From the NCBI GenBank assembly GCA_951799405.1, contig OX637345.1:4588001-4652000 (forward strand): DNA of 64,000 nt, given 5' to 3'. Numbering within the stretch: the stretch's first letter is position 1; every line of letters starts with the position of its first letter. Source of the DNA: Agapetus fuscipes (Eukaryota > Arthropoda > Insecta > Trichoptera > Glossosomatidae). Under the pieces are notes generated by a model. It worked only from the letters and a program-made list of their open reading frames with translations, did no database searches and was not told the origin of the DNA. Below are positions 28,623-37,780 of the stretch, in pieces. A program made the translations under genes and the position numbers.

Positions 28623-28779
28623 ATTACTCAGGTTTGTTTTACAAGTGACCCGTCCGATGTTAAATAAAATATTTATTAGTACATAAAAATATATTAGAAC
28701 AACAATAACACTTCAAGACACAAGTACAGTACAAGTGTTCAGCGCTTACAATTATAATCGTTAATAATCAAATCTCACT

Positions 28780-29051
28780 TCCAGAAGCCCAAGTTTGTGT
28801 TTGCGTGTTGTCAGTACATGCCTTAATGATACTAGTTGTGCGTGGCAATCAATGTGCGTTTTTTATAGTGTCTTTTTCGATTATAAAATATTCTCTTTCG
28901 TTGACTGTCTGCACTAGAGCATATAATTGCAGATCACAACGTCCGCGACAACCAATCACAGACCAACCAATAAGCTTCCGTGCTGTTCCTCTATCATAGA
29001 ACTACAGTGTTACTACAATTTATCTTTACTTTATCTATCTTCTGTAGTACA
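28780..29051 (+). other. probable 5' UTR / internal promoter region of the intact LINE
   Basis: Sequence between the preceding repeat tail and the ORF1 ATG. Its left border cannot be fixed without a second full-length copy. It contains two CCAAT motifs near 28,950-28,970. Confidence 0.4.
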
Positions 29052-29699
29052 ATGGCTCAAGAACTTCTTGCTAAGGCAAATTTAATCCTCCAGACTATTA
29101 ATAAGGCCATTCTGGACTCAAGCAACAAATTCACTAGGGACCAATTAAATAAACTGGTCCCACTAACAACAGAGCTGTCAGGCGCAGTGGGAGCAATGGC
29201 AGTCGAAATTGGTCGACTTGAGGGGGAGACAACTGCACTTAAAACAGTTCCTATGTCTTCAAACCACTCCATGGATTTAATTGGAGCTATGACTGAGATG
29301 AAGGAGCGTGAGGTTCGCTCCAAGAACCTAATAATTTATAATATTCCTGAACCTACAGATGGCAAAAGTGAATTAACGCTCGTAAAAAATCTCCTTGACG
29401 ACACAGCCCAGTCTGACCTGGAAGTTATTCGCCTGAATCGCCTGGGACTACCTTCTACGGGCAAAATTCGTCCAATTAAGGTCACATTACAACATCCAGA
29501 AGCGGTACAAAGGGTATTGAGGTCTCGTCGTCGTCGGAACGATGACATAAAAATCAAAGCTGATCTTACCCCATGTCAAAAAAAATACCTTACCGATAAA
29601 TGGAAAGAACTGGAAAACAGGAAGGCCACAGGAGAGCAGAATCTAACTATGAAGTTCAGGGACGGTGTCCCTTATATCTACAATCCAACAAAAAACTGA
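29052..29699 (+). CDS. LINE ORF1 protein (coiled coil plus RRM-like nucleic-acid-binding domain)
   Basis: 215 residues from the ATG at 29,052; an in-frame upstream ATG at 28,980 is less likely. Residues about 1-90 are helical with heptad character (LLAKANLILQTINKAI..., TALKT). The second half (SKNLIIYNIPEP...DLEVIRLNRLG...RPIKVTLQHPEAVQRVL) has the layout of the RRM-like domain of L1/CR1-type ORF1 proteins, which coat the element RNA as chaperones. The C-terminal YLTDKWKELENRKATGE block resembles the trailing CTD. The last two codons and the stop read AAA AAC TGA, part of a slippery heptamer. Confidence 0.85.
   Translation: MAQELLAKANLILQTINKAILDSSNKFTRDQLNKLVPLTTELSGAVGAMAVEIGRLEGETTALKTVPMSSNHSMDLIGAMTEMKEREVRSKNLIIYNIPEPTDGKSELTLVKNLLDDTAQSDLEVIRLNRLGLPSTGKIRPIKVTLQHPEAVQRVLRSRRRRNDDIKIKADLTPCQKKYLTDKWKELENRKATGEQNLTMKFRDGVPYIYNPTKN
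29690..29696 (+). promoter_or_regulatory. -1 frameshift heptamer A AAA AAC between ORF1 and ORF2
   Basis: AAAAAAC at 29,690-29,696 is in the correct X XXY YYZ phase of ORF1 and is followed at once by the ORF1 stop TGA (29,697-29,699). Slipping by -1 enters the ORF2 frame, which has no well-placed ATG at this point. Frame arithmetic was checked by hand. Confidence 0.75.
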
Positions 29700-32548
29700 A
29701 TTTGCTATTATTTTACCAGAATGTGCGAGGATTGAAAACAAAATTACTAACTTTATATACTAACCTACCATTACTAAACTTTGACATTTATGCTTTGACC
29801 GAAACTTGGCTCACTGATAATATTGATTCAGCAGAGCTTGGATTCTCCGGTTACACTGTGTATCGTAAGGATCGTTCTAATTTAACGAGCGATAAAGCCC
29901 GTGGCGGTGGAGTGTTGATAGCAGTCTGTAAAAAACTTAACTCTAAAATAGTTCCTTGTTTAAATAAAAATGTAGAACAAATTTTTGTGCTAATTTACAC
30001 ACAGCCCCTTACCACTATACTTGGCTGTGTTTACATGCCACCTAACTCTAGTATTGATGTATTCAATGATTTTGTATCTGATGTTGAACGGATCAAAGTT
30101 AAATTCCCTGACTCAAATTTCATCATTACTGGGGATTTTAACTGTCCGAATATAATATGGAATTCTACCGATCCTTCTATGTGTCACCCCTTTAATTCAA
30201 ACTTTTCTGCTACAGACAGTGTGTTGCTCAATCTCTTCAACTACCTTAATTTCTTCCAGTTTAATTTGATAAAGAATAAAAATAACCATTTACTCGATTT
30301 GATATTGTCAAATGTTCACGATCTTAAAGTACACGAATCTCCTGAAGTTCTTGTTCCTATCGACACCTATCACCCTCCATTACTTACCTCCTATCCTTCC
30401 TGTGTTAAGTATTCTCTCCCATTCTCTAATGATTCTCCTAATTTTTATAAAGCTGACTTTGTAAACATGAACCTATTTTTTGCTCAAACTGACTGGTCAT
30501 TTATTGTGGAGGACAGTGGTAACTTGGACGCCGTAACTTACAAATTTTATAATATTCTCAATGAAGCAATCCGCAAATTCATTCCTTTCTCTGCACAACA
30601 TTCCCATGCAACTCGTTATCCTATTTGGTTTAACCCAGACCTCATAAGATTAGTCCGTAATAAAAAAATAGCACATTTGTCATATAAACTTACAAACTCT
30701 TCTCATGACTACCTACAATTTAAAAATATCCGTAGTGAATGTAAATCATTGTCCAACTTGTGTTTTAAAAATTATATATCAAACATTGAATCATCTATTC
30801 ATTCAAATATCAAAAAATTCTGGTCTTTCACTAATACTTTGAGAAAAAATGATCTTACTATACCTCACATTGTCCACTTTAATTATCAAACAGCCACAAA
30901 TCCTCAAGACGTTACAAACTTGTTTGCATCCTTTTTTAAATCAGTGTATGTCGAGGATTCTGACCGCAGCTCTTTTGAATTTTCTTCCCATATAAATTTG
31001 CAGTTATCTACTATTTCCTTTAACGTCTCAGATGTTACTAATCAACTTAAATTAGTGAAACCATCAATTAATCCTGGCCCTGATAAGGTTCCGGCAATAC
31101 TTCTGCACCACTGTGCATCTAGTTTAGTCGGTCCTCTATGCAGTCTATTTAACGTCTCTATGTCATTGGGTTACGTTCCTCCTGTCTGGAAACAAGCTTT
31201 TCTCTCTCCTATATTCAAGTCTGATGATAGAAGCAATGTGAGTAATTACCGTCCCATCAGTGTACTATCAGCCATTCCTAAATTATTAGAAAAATTGATT
31301 CTATCTAAAATCGCTTTCTTAATCATTGGATCTCTTTCGTCACAACAACATGGCTTCTTACCCAAGCGATCTACTCTATCTAACCTTTTGATTTATGAGA
31401 ATTACATATCTAAAGCTCTGTCTAATCGTCGGCAAGTCGATGTGATATATACAGACTTTTCAAAGGCCTTCGACAAAGTCAGTCATAGAATTTTATTATC
31501 GAAACTACAAAACATGGGTATAATGGGCAAATTTCTGTCGTGGATACAGAGTTACCTTACTGATCGCTCATTAAGTGTCAAAATCAATAATCATACATCC
31601 TCATCATTTCAACCTCTAAGTGGTGTCCCTCAGGGTTCGCATCTTGGCCCATTGCTTTTCCTCGTATTCATCAATGACATTGTCGAAATTTTTAATGACT
31701 GCGAGATCCTTTTATTTGCCGACGATATGAAGATTTTCAAGACTGTTTATAGTGATATGGATTGTCTTGCCATTCAGAACTCTCTGAGTCGTTTGTCCAA
31801 TTGGTGTGTAATCAATAAATTGCCATTGAATGTCTCAAAATGTAAATCAATGAGATTTTACAGAATCGCCAACCCTATTAATTTTACATACTCAATCAAT
31901 AACATTGACCTCAATGCGGTTTCCGAGATTTCAGACTTAGGTATTGTTTTTGATCGTAAGCTTTCCTTTGTCCCTCATATCAATTCGGCGTGCGCCAAAA
32001 GCATGAAAATGCTAGGCTTCGTATCCCGCTCAACTAAGGACTTCACCAACATATTCACTATAAAGCTCTTATACACATCATTGGTTAGAAACATTTTAGA
32101 ATACTGCTCCCCTGTCTGGAATCCCTATTTTTCTGTACATATTGACAGTATTGAACGTATACACTTAAAATTTCTGAAACTAATCAATTTCAAACTCCAT
32201 ATTCCCTCAACTGATTTTAACCGCTCCCAACTTAATTCCTACTTGGGCCTTATTAATCTTTCAGAGAGACGAATAATGTTTGACTTAATTGCCCTTTTTA
32301 AAATTGTCAATTCGTTGATTGATTCCCCAATTTTACTGGAACAAGTAAACTTTTTCGTTAGTAAAACATTAACCCGCCAAAAACATTTATATCACCCTGT
32401 TGCTGCCAGTACCACATATTATTACAATAGTGCAATGACTCGACTCCAACGTGCCGGGAATACATATACTCACATAAATGATTATCACTATGACCTTGTA
32501 AGTTATAAGTTGGCCTTGAAATATTATTTTTTGCTCAAGTCTAATTAA
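29690..32548 (+). CDS. CR1/Jockey-like LINE ORF2: AP endonuclease and reverse transcriptase, intact
   Basis: Enzyme of target-primed retrotransposition. The frame is open from an ATG at 29,600 inside ORF1, but endonuclease homology starts right after the ORF1 stop (LLLFYQNVRGLKTK). Endonuclease motifs: the Asn in QNVRG, ALTETWL (Glu), ITGDFN (Asp/Asn) and LVPIDTYHPPL. The last replaces the common SDH with a Y-H pair and is shared by the other LINE copy, so it is a family trait. RT: NPGPDKVPA, NYRPISVLS, QHGFLPKRST, DVIYTDFSKAFDKVSH, SGVPQGSHLGPLLF and LLFADDMKIF, followed by the thumb and C-terminal region. No stops over more than 950 codons, so this copy may be active. Confidence 0.95.
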   Translation, partial: KKLNLLLFYQNVRGLKTKLLTLYTNLPLLNFDIYALTETWLTDNIDSAELGFSGYTVYRKDRSNLTSDKARGGGVLIAVCKKLNSKIVPCLNKNVEQIFVLIYTQPLTTILGCVYMPPNSSIDVFNDFVSDVERIKVKFPDSNFIITGDFNCPNIIWNSTDPSMCHPFNSNFSATDSVLLNLFNYLNFFQFNLIKNKNNHLLDLILSNVHDLKVHESPEVLVPIDTYHPPLLTSYPSCVKYSLPFSNDSPNFYKADFVNMNLFFAQTDWSFIVEDSGNLDAVTYKFYNILNEAIRKFIPFSAQHSHATRYPIWFNPDLIRLVRNKKIAHLSYKLTNSSHDYLQFKNIRSECKSLSNLCFKNYISNIESSIHSNIKKFWSFTNTLRKNDLTIPHIVHFNYQTATNPQDVTNLFASFFKSVYVEDSDRSSFEFSSHINLQLSTISFNVSDVTNQLKLVKPSINPGPDKVPAILLHHCASSLVGPLCSLFNVSMSLGYVPPVWKQAFLSPIFKSDDRSNVSNYRPISVLSAIPKLLEKLILSKIAFLIIGSLSSQQHGFLPKRSTLSNLLIYENYISKALSNRRQVDVIYTDFSKAFDKVSHRILLSKLQNMGIMGKFLSWIQSYLTDRSLSVKINNHTSSSFQPLSGVPQGSHLGPLLFLVFINDIVEIFNDCEILLFADDMKIFKTVYSDMDCLAIQNSLSRLSNWCVINKLPLNVSKCKSMRFYRIANPINFTYSINNIDLNAVSEISDLGIVFDRKLSFVPHINSACAKSMKMLGFVSRSTKDFTNIFTIKLLYTSLVRNILEYCSPVWNPYFSVHIDSIERIHLKFLKLINFKLHIPSTDFNRSQLNSYLGLINLSERRIMFDLIALFKIVNSLIDSPILLEQVNFFVSKTLTRQKHLYHPVAASTTYYYNSAMTRLQRAGNTYTHINDYHYDLVSYKLALKYYFLLKSN

Positions 32549-32961
32549 GTCACCTGAATTGTTCTTCTCTTTCTTTCTTCTCTTTGTCTCACATGAAATA
32601 TTTATTGTATTAGCCTGTTAAAGCCGTCATAAAATGATAATAAATAAATAGGTACTAAATTTACTTTATTCCTATCTCTATTACTGTAGTACATACTCGA
32701 TTTTATTTGCTACTCTCTGCATTATATTTTAACTTTTAACCTTGCCTGTTGTCATTTCTTTGTTTACTTTATTATGTACTTAATGTTTTTTTATACTTTT
32801 TTCATATGTTTGTAATATTGCACCCTCAACTGTATTGGTTAACTTATATGATTATTTCTTTTTACTTGAATGTGTATTTAATGTTTTTATTTTATATTTG
32901 TATGCATGTTAAAGGCACATAGTGCCGTCAATAAATAAATAAATAAATAAATAAATAAATA
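32549..32961 (+). repeat. LINE 3' UTR, terminal hairpin 32,914-32,926 and (AAAT)n tail
   Basis: Ends in GGCAC-ATA-GTGCC-GTC followed by AATA repeats to about 32,960. An internal GCCGTCATAAAATGATAATAAATAAATA at 32,621-32,650 looks like an earlier version of the same end, so the UTR may hold a duplicated terminus. Confidence 0.75.
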
Positions 32962-33210
32962 TTAGGATGATTTATTTGGTGAGCGCTGTTTTTGTGTGTA
33001 TCACACCGCGAAAGCTCTCTGCAAGCTTGGTCGTCGCCATAAAAAGCGTCAATTCACAAGCATGGCCCAGTTGCTGTAAGGCTGTATGAACCTTCGGTGA
33101 CCGGTCTTTGGTAAAGGTAAATTAATTTTTCAAACCATCGAAGAGCATATTTGAAAATATAAATATTCTATGTGCTCAGTCGGGATTCAAACCCTCGACC
33201 TTCTATTTGC
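32962..33210 (-). repeat. SINE-A copy, minus strand
   Basis: 3' end (TGAGCGCTGTTTTTGTGTGT) at left; B box complement GGGATTCAAACCC at about 33,182. Head to head with the next copy. Confidence 0.8.
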
Positions 33211-33540
33211 GAGTCCGTAGCTCAGTGGTAACACTGCGGACTCTGAATGGGAAGGTTGTGGGTTCGAATCCCGGCGGAGCACAAAAAATATACCATTTAC
33301 ATTTTCAAATTTGCTCTTCGCTGGGTTGAAAAATTCATAAACCTTTACCAATGACCGGTCACCAAAGGTCCATCCAGCCTTACAGCAACTGGGTCTCGCT
33401 TGAGTATTGGCGCTTTGTAGCTAGTTGCGTTTAGCGATGACCAAGCTCGTACACCTCTGCGGCACTACAACAAGTGTCATAGACCCCTAGAGTCTCTAGA
33501 ATCTAGGGAGTCTCCCGCACAGGATTTCTTAAAACAAATA
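33211..33540 (+). repeat. SINE-A, tRNA-derived SINE, full length
   Basis: A box in GTAGCTCAGTGGTAACAC, B box GGGTTCGAATCCC, then GGCGGAGCACAAAAAATA, a conserved body (CTCTTCGCTGGGTTGAAAAA, GACCGGTCACCAAAGGTCCA), the GGCACTACAACAAG block and an end CTCCCGCACAGGATTTCTT. The CCTAGAG within it (33,486-33,492) matches the target later used by the hAT element in the 48-kb copy. Confidence 0.85.
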
Positions 33541-33555
33541 TATATATATATATAT

Positions 33556-33632
33556 GCTCAGTCGGGATTCGAACCCTCGACCTTCTATTTGCGAGTCCAA
33601 AGCGTTATCACTAGGTTACGGACCGGTCTAAC
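33556..33632 (-). repeat. SINE-A head fragment
   Basis: GTGCTCAGTCGGGATTCGAACCC through GGTTACGGACCGG; only the tRNA part. Preceded by a short TA microsatellite. Confidence 0.7.
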
Positions 33633-33671
33633 TTCTCACATATAGATATTATACTACTTTAGTTGATTTGT

Positions 33672-33735
33672 AGGTACGCAACTAAGCTACACATATAGTG
33701 TGACTTCTTGCCGCGTTGTCTCCGAAGGGGTGTAG
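33672..33735 (-). repeat. SINE-B 3' fragment
   Basis: CGCAACTAAGCTACACATAT then GACTTCTTGCCGCGTTGTC. Confidence 0.65.
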
Positions 33736-33841
33736 GTGTTCATTTTATCTGATTTTGTAATTATTCCCTAGAATCGTAAGTCTGAAATACAAATAATTCT
33801 CTGTAATAAATCTTAAGCAATAGTCGTAACGATTTATTGTC

Positions 33842-34221
33842 ATGTATTGGACATGTTCTTCCAACACTTCCGCAAACCACTCCTTTATAACCATATAAAT
33901 GTACATCAATTAATGACCTTAGAAAATAGACGTACCGTTACTGACATGAAATTTCTACATAAAATAGTGAACAATACAATCGATTCACCCGACTTGCTTA
34001 AAAAATTTTTTTTGAACTGTCCCATACGACGAACTAGATCCTTGCTTACATTTAAACAACCTACCTGTGCAACTAATTATTTACAGAGCGCATTCATATA
34101 CCGGGCCTGCAATAACTACAATATTTTTTTTGTCAACATTGATCTGTTTAACACCACCATACTGCAATTCAATGAAGCTGTAAAAAGATCCCTTATGACA
34201 GCGGGGGCTCATGGGGTTTAA
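33842..34221 (+). pseudogene. 5'-truncated LINE ORF2 C-terminus (Jockey-like)
   Basis: The reading frame ends at 34,221 and encodes the extreme C-terminal region of a LINE: LMTLENRRTVTDMKFLHKIV, SPDLLKKFFLNCPIRRTR and FIYRACNNYN match the usual pattern 'R...D..FL.....D.P.LL..I....P.R..R'. No catalytic motif remains. It differs from both CR1-like copies and has a poly(A) tail. Typical dead-on-arrival truncated insertion. Confidence 0.8.
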
Positions 34222-34525
34222 TCGTTGGATGCTTTTCCTTTTCCTTTCCTTTTCCTTTTCTTTTTCCTTCCCTTTCCTATTCTTCCCCCCATTCCTTTTC
34301 CTCTCTTTATGTGATGATTAAGTTAATAGTCGTTTTCTCTTTGTTTTTTTCTTTCTTCTTCTTCATTTTTCTCATATTACTTTCCAAATTTTTCTTGTTT
34401 CTCCTTCTTAATTAAGCTGTAAACTAAATTATACTACATTATGTTTGCAAACTTTGCTGGTTTTTGAAATTGTATAACTATGCTGTTTATCCCATATATT
34501 ACATGTATAACTGTTTGTTTGTCTA

Positions 34526-34558
<33 letters not shown>
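34222..34558 (+). repeat. LINE 3' UTR with poly(A) tail
   Basis: Pyrimidine-rich CCTTTTCCTTTTCC tract, then an AT-rich part and about 31 consecutive A residues (34,528-34,558) preceded by GTCTAATAAAA. Confidence 0.8.
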
Positions 34559-34561
<3 letters not shown>

Positions 34562-35216
34562 ATTTTTAATACGTATTGCATTTATTCTTAGCGTAAGCAT
34601 CTTCTGGATTTATTTATATTCGATAAAGTCGAAGTGCTTGGGTTAAAATGATTGCGATTCGAAAAATGAATAGTTTCCAATTTTCGAATTTTCTCTTTCA
34701 TACTATTGGTAAGTTTGAAAACACGTATTATGGTTTGATCGAAAATTACCTTGGTACCTCTGAGTATATCTTTAATGGTTTGTGTATGAATAGAGTGAAA
34801 AATAAGTATTATTTCAAAGAGAACAAGGTTTAATTTATTCACAACACAGTTCATTCATCTATTTTTTGTTGTATAAAAAATTATTAAAGTTTTCGGTCCG
34901 CAGTCCATTTTCAGGTAATAAATTACTATTAATTTTGTATGGAAACTTGTAGATTCCAAATCATATTTAGATATAAAAAATTCTGGTCGGAATCTGGATT
35001 GGGAATGCAAAGTAGGAAAAAGGAGGAACCCTGGATCAAACTGGAGAAGACTACAACTTGCAAAAATCAAAACTCGATGTTTTTCAACACAACCTTCCAG
35101 GTGGGAGGTCGGTACAAAAGAGAAAGAGAGGTTACAAAAAATATGATATTAGACCCTAAAACTTATTCTTCCTCTTTAAATGGCTATTTGACTATTAGAT
35201 CTCCTTGGCTATTGTG
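34559..35216. other. non-coding stretch
   Basis: Overlapping short frames on both strands, none recognisable. Possibly unique sequence. Confidence 0.4.
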
Positions 35217-35478
35217 CTCCTTGACTGATAGGTTGGTATGAGGCTGACCCCCGTGCTGTAAAAATTGGTTCACTTTTGCCTTGATGCCACCCCAATTTCA
35301 TGGAAAGGTGGCAGCAGTTGCAAGGTTTATGTTCATGTGAGGTTTTGTTTATTTATAAGCACACATGAAGAATGTGTGGGCGTGAACCTACATGCGCCTG
35401 TCTGTGGGCACACATTTAATATGAGCCTTAAATATAAATAAATCTTTTTAGCTTAGATAATAGATTATTGATTATTGA
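35217..35478 (+). repeat. DR1 copy, complete
   Basis: Head CTCCTTGACTGATAGG, variant centre CCCCAATTTCATGGAAAGG, tail AGCTTAGATAATAGATTATTG. Followed directly by SINE-B. Confidence 0.8.
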
Positions 35479-35618
35479 CCCCCACTTCAACCGAAAGTGG
35501 TTGGTGTGAGGCCGGCCCCTTACCTGTAAAAAAAAATAGGTCCCGAAGCGCCACATGCGACCCCTTCGGGGATAACGCAGGCAAGAAGTTACACTAAATG
35601 TGTAGCTTAGTTGTGTTT
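35479..35618 (+). repeat. SINE-B 3' segment joined to DR1
   Basis: Starts at CCCCCACTTCAACCGAAAG and ends TGTGTAGCTTAGTTGTGTT. Confidence 0.75.
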
Positions 35619-35738
35619 TTTTTTTGCGATGTATTTTGTTCTATCATGTATTTTGACAAGCTGTCATGCTAAATTCATACCAAACTCAATACCCGTTTTT
35701 TTTTAAATTCGACTTTTCGACATTCACAAATTCCTTGT

Positions 35739-36149
35739 TTACATCACTGCATGCAAATGACCTGTCTTAGGCCCATCAGAGAGACCCAAGGGCGTTCCTG
35801 GTAGGTCTTTTCCATTGTCGGATCTTTGGTATTGTCTCTTGGGCCTTCCACCTTGTCTCTTGGACCCTCGCAGCTTGTCTGCCAGGTCCTCTGACGATAG
35901 GATCTCTTGTCGCGTGTCGCCAACGCCTTCTATTGTTGAAGCTAAAAGTGGGCGGGTTTGTTGTCGCTTCGTAGACGATGTGGCATATGCAAGCTCGCCT
36001 ACTTTGAAACGAAATGATTCTATATGCATAATGATGTACAATTTGAAATATTTAAAGGAAGGAATCGCTTGAATAAGACTCAGCGCATGGATCTTTATAG
36101 TCAAAATTGTGATGGCATGCGGCTGGGGTATCAGGAAAAAAGCCAACAA
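35739..36149 (-). CDS. unrecognised reading frame, possibly remnant
   Basis: A 136-codon minus frame. From FRFKVGELAYATSSTKRQQT onwards it is polar and basic (KLRGSKRQGGRPKRQYQ) and looks more protein-like than the N-terminal part. The opposite strand is also open over 85 codons. I recognise no domain; it could be a transposon-derived fragment or chance. Confidence 0.2.
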   Translation of the reverse strand: MLAFFLIPQPHAITILTIKIHALSLIQAIPSFKYFKLYIIMHIESFRFKVGELAYATSSTKRQQTRPLLASTIEGVGDTRQEILSSEDLADKLRGSKRQGGRPKRQYQRSDNGKDLPGTPLGLSDGPKTGHLHAVM

Positions 36150-36249
36150 ATCTTTTGTTATTGGTCGGTGGCAGTCTTATACAAAAAACCTGCACAGAAA
36201 AATGTTCTACTTCCATATTTGTTCTGAGTTCATTTATTGGTAAGTATGG

Positions 36250-36510
36250 TCCCTTGATTAATAGTACCTAGGTATGACGCTGATCACCCTTGCTGTAAAA
36301 AATGGTTCACTTTGCCAATGCCACCCTTGTTGCAGGGAAGGATAGCAAAAATTGCTGCGGGATTAGGTTTATTTGAGGTTTGGTTTTTGAATTGTAAGTA
36401 CACACGCAGCAAATTTATCAGTAAGAACTTTCACGTGTTTGTTTGTGGGCATGCATTTTATATGAACTTTAAATAATAATACGTCTTTGAATCTTAGATA
36501 AGATTATATG
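36250..36510 (+). repeat. DR1 copy, diverged
   Basis: Head CCCTTGATTAATAGTACCTAGG, core CCCTTGTTGCAGGGAAGGA; tail ATCTTAGATAAGATTATATG. Confidence 0.75.
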
Positions 36511-36605
36511 GTAAATAGGTCCCGAATCGGCACATGCGACCCCTTCGGGAATAAGGCAGGCAAGAACTAATAATATATGTGTAGTTAATTGTGTGGCGTT
36601 TTTAT
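36511..36605 (+). repeat. SINE-B 3' segment joined to DR1
   Basis: Starts AAATAGGTCCCGAATCGG and ends TATGTGTAGTTAATTGTG; third case of DR1 then SINE-B 3' end in the same direction. Confidence 0.7.
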
Positions 36606-36767
36606 TGTACTGATATAAGTATTCCTACCATAATAATAAGACTGCGAATGATAGGGTTCGTAATGCCGAGAAATTGAGACAAAAAGTATACAAAAGTACA
36701 ATGAGTTGGTTTGAAAAATATTAAAGAATTTTATGATGATGAAATGATAAAAATAGTTTATAATGGT

Positions 36768-37155
36768 TGGTCACGATGCGGCTCGATGGACCAAAAATGG
36801 TCGGGTTTTTGCTCGTGGACTGTATGTTCGGTGCTGACTTTAATTTTGAGGTGATGCGGGGTGTGGAGATGACTTGAAAGATGTAGTTAGTTAAACAATT
36901 TAATGGTCCTTTATTCCATAAAGATTACAAGGGGTTTTTACAAAGGATTACGTGAATAAAATTAGATGAACAGTTGGGACAAGTTACCAGGTCGACGATT
37001 GAGACAGAAGAGACAGAAGGAAGTTAGGTTTTAATGCGCCTGTGACATCTGTCAGAAATGCAATACCAACCCAACAGAATGTACCAAAGACAAAAAGATT
37101 ACTATTCTTGGTAGTATATTATTTTAATTAATTTGGTCATATTAAATTTGGACCA
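36768..37155 (-). repeat. BEL 3' LTR
   Basis: 388 bp, TGGTCACG...TTGGACCA on the plus strand. A minus-strand AATAAAGG polyadenylation signal lies at 36,908-36,915. GACCAAAAATGGTC is a small inverted repeat near the U5 end. Confidence 0.93.
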
Positions 37156-37780
37156 TACTGGCGGGCCTCAGATTGGCAAATACCGTGTTATAACGGTGAC
37201 TATTTGGCAATATTACTAGAGAGGTCATCTCCACAATGATGTATGATAGCTCGTTTACATAATGTTACATCGTGGACTGTAATTTGAAGTGGTTATAAGA
37301 TTGGTTAACAGTGATTAACTCTGATTTTATAATTCTTTTTACTTTTCAATAACTGGTACTTGTCTGTAGAAATCAACACTTAGATCTAAGAATCATTGAT
37401 TATATAAAACAATGGTAAGGTGCATACAAACTTCAATAGAATTCTGACTTTGAAAATAATTTATTTGACTTATACACCTTGAAGAAGTTGAAAGTTAAGT
37501 ATTAATCTTACTTGTTGTATGTATGGTAGTCAATTGTGTTAGCAACAAATGATACTTCAATTAAGTTGATATGGTGAGTTACCCTTGTAGGTAAGCATTT
37601 GCATACAAATTTACATGGATTCAATAAAGTGTACTTATAATTACTCAGCCTTTTAATTAATTAAATACATAATTTAATGTGATCAGTTCTTGCATAGTAA
37701 CATAAAACATAAAGTGAAGTTACAGATAACATAAGACAAATAATTATCGGTAAGTACATAATCATTTATCCTGCTAGGAA
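37156..37780 (-). other. BEL 3' untranslated region
   Basis: AT-rich, 625 bp, between the pol stop and the LTR. I do not see a clear polypurine tract next to the LTR; the adjacent element-sense bases are GAGGCCCGCCAGTA. Confidence 0.6.
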
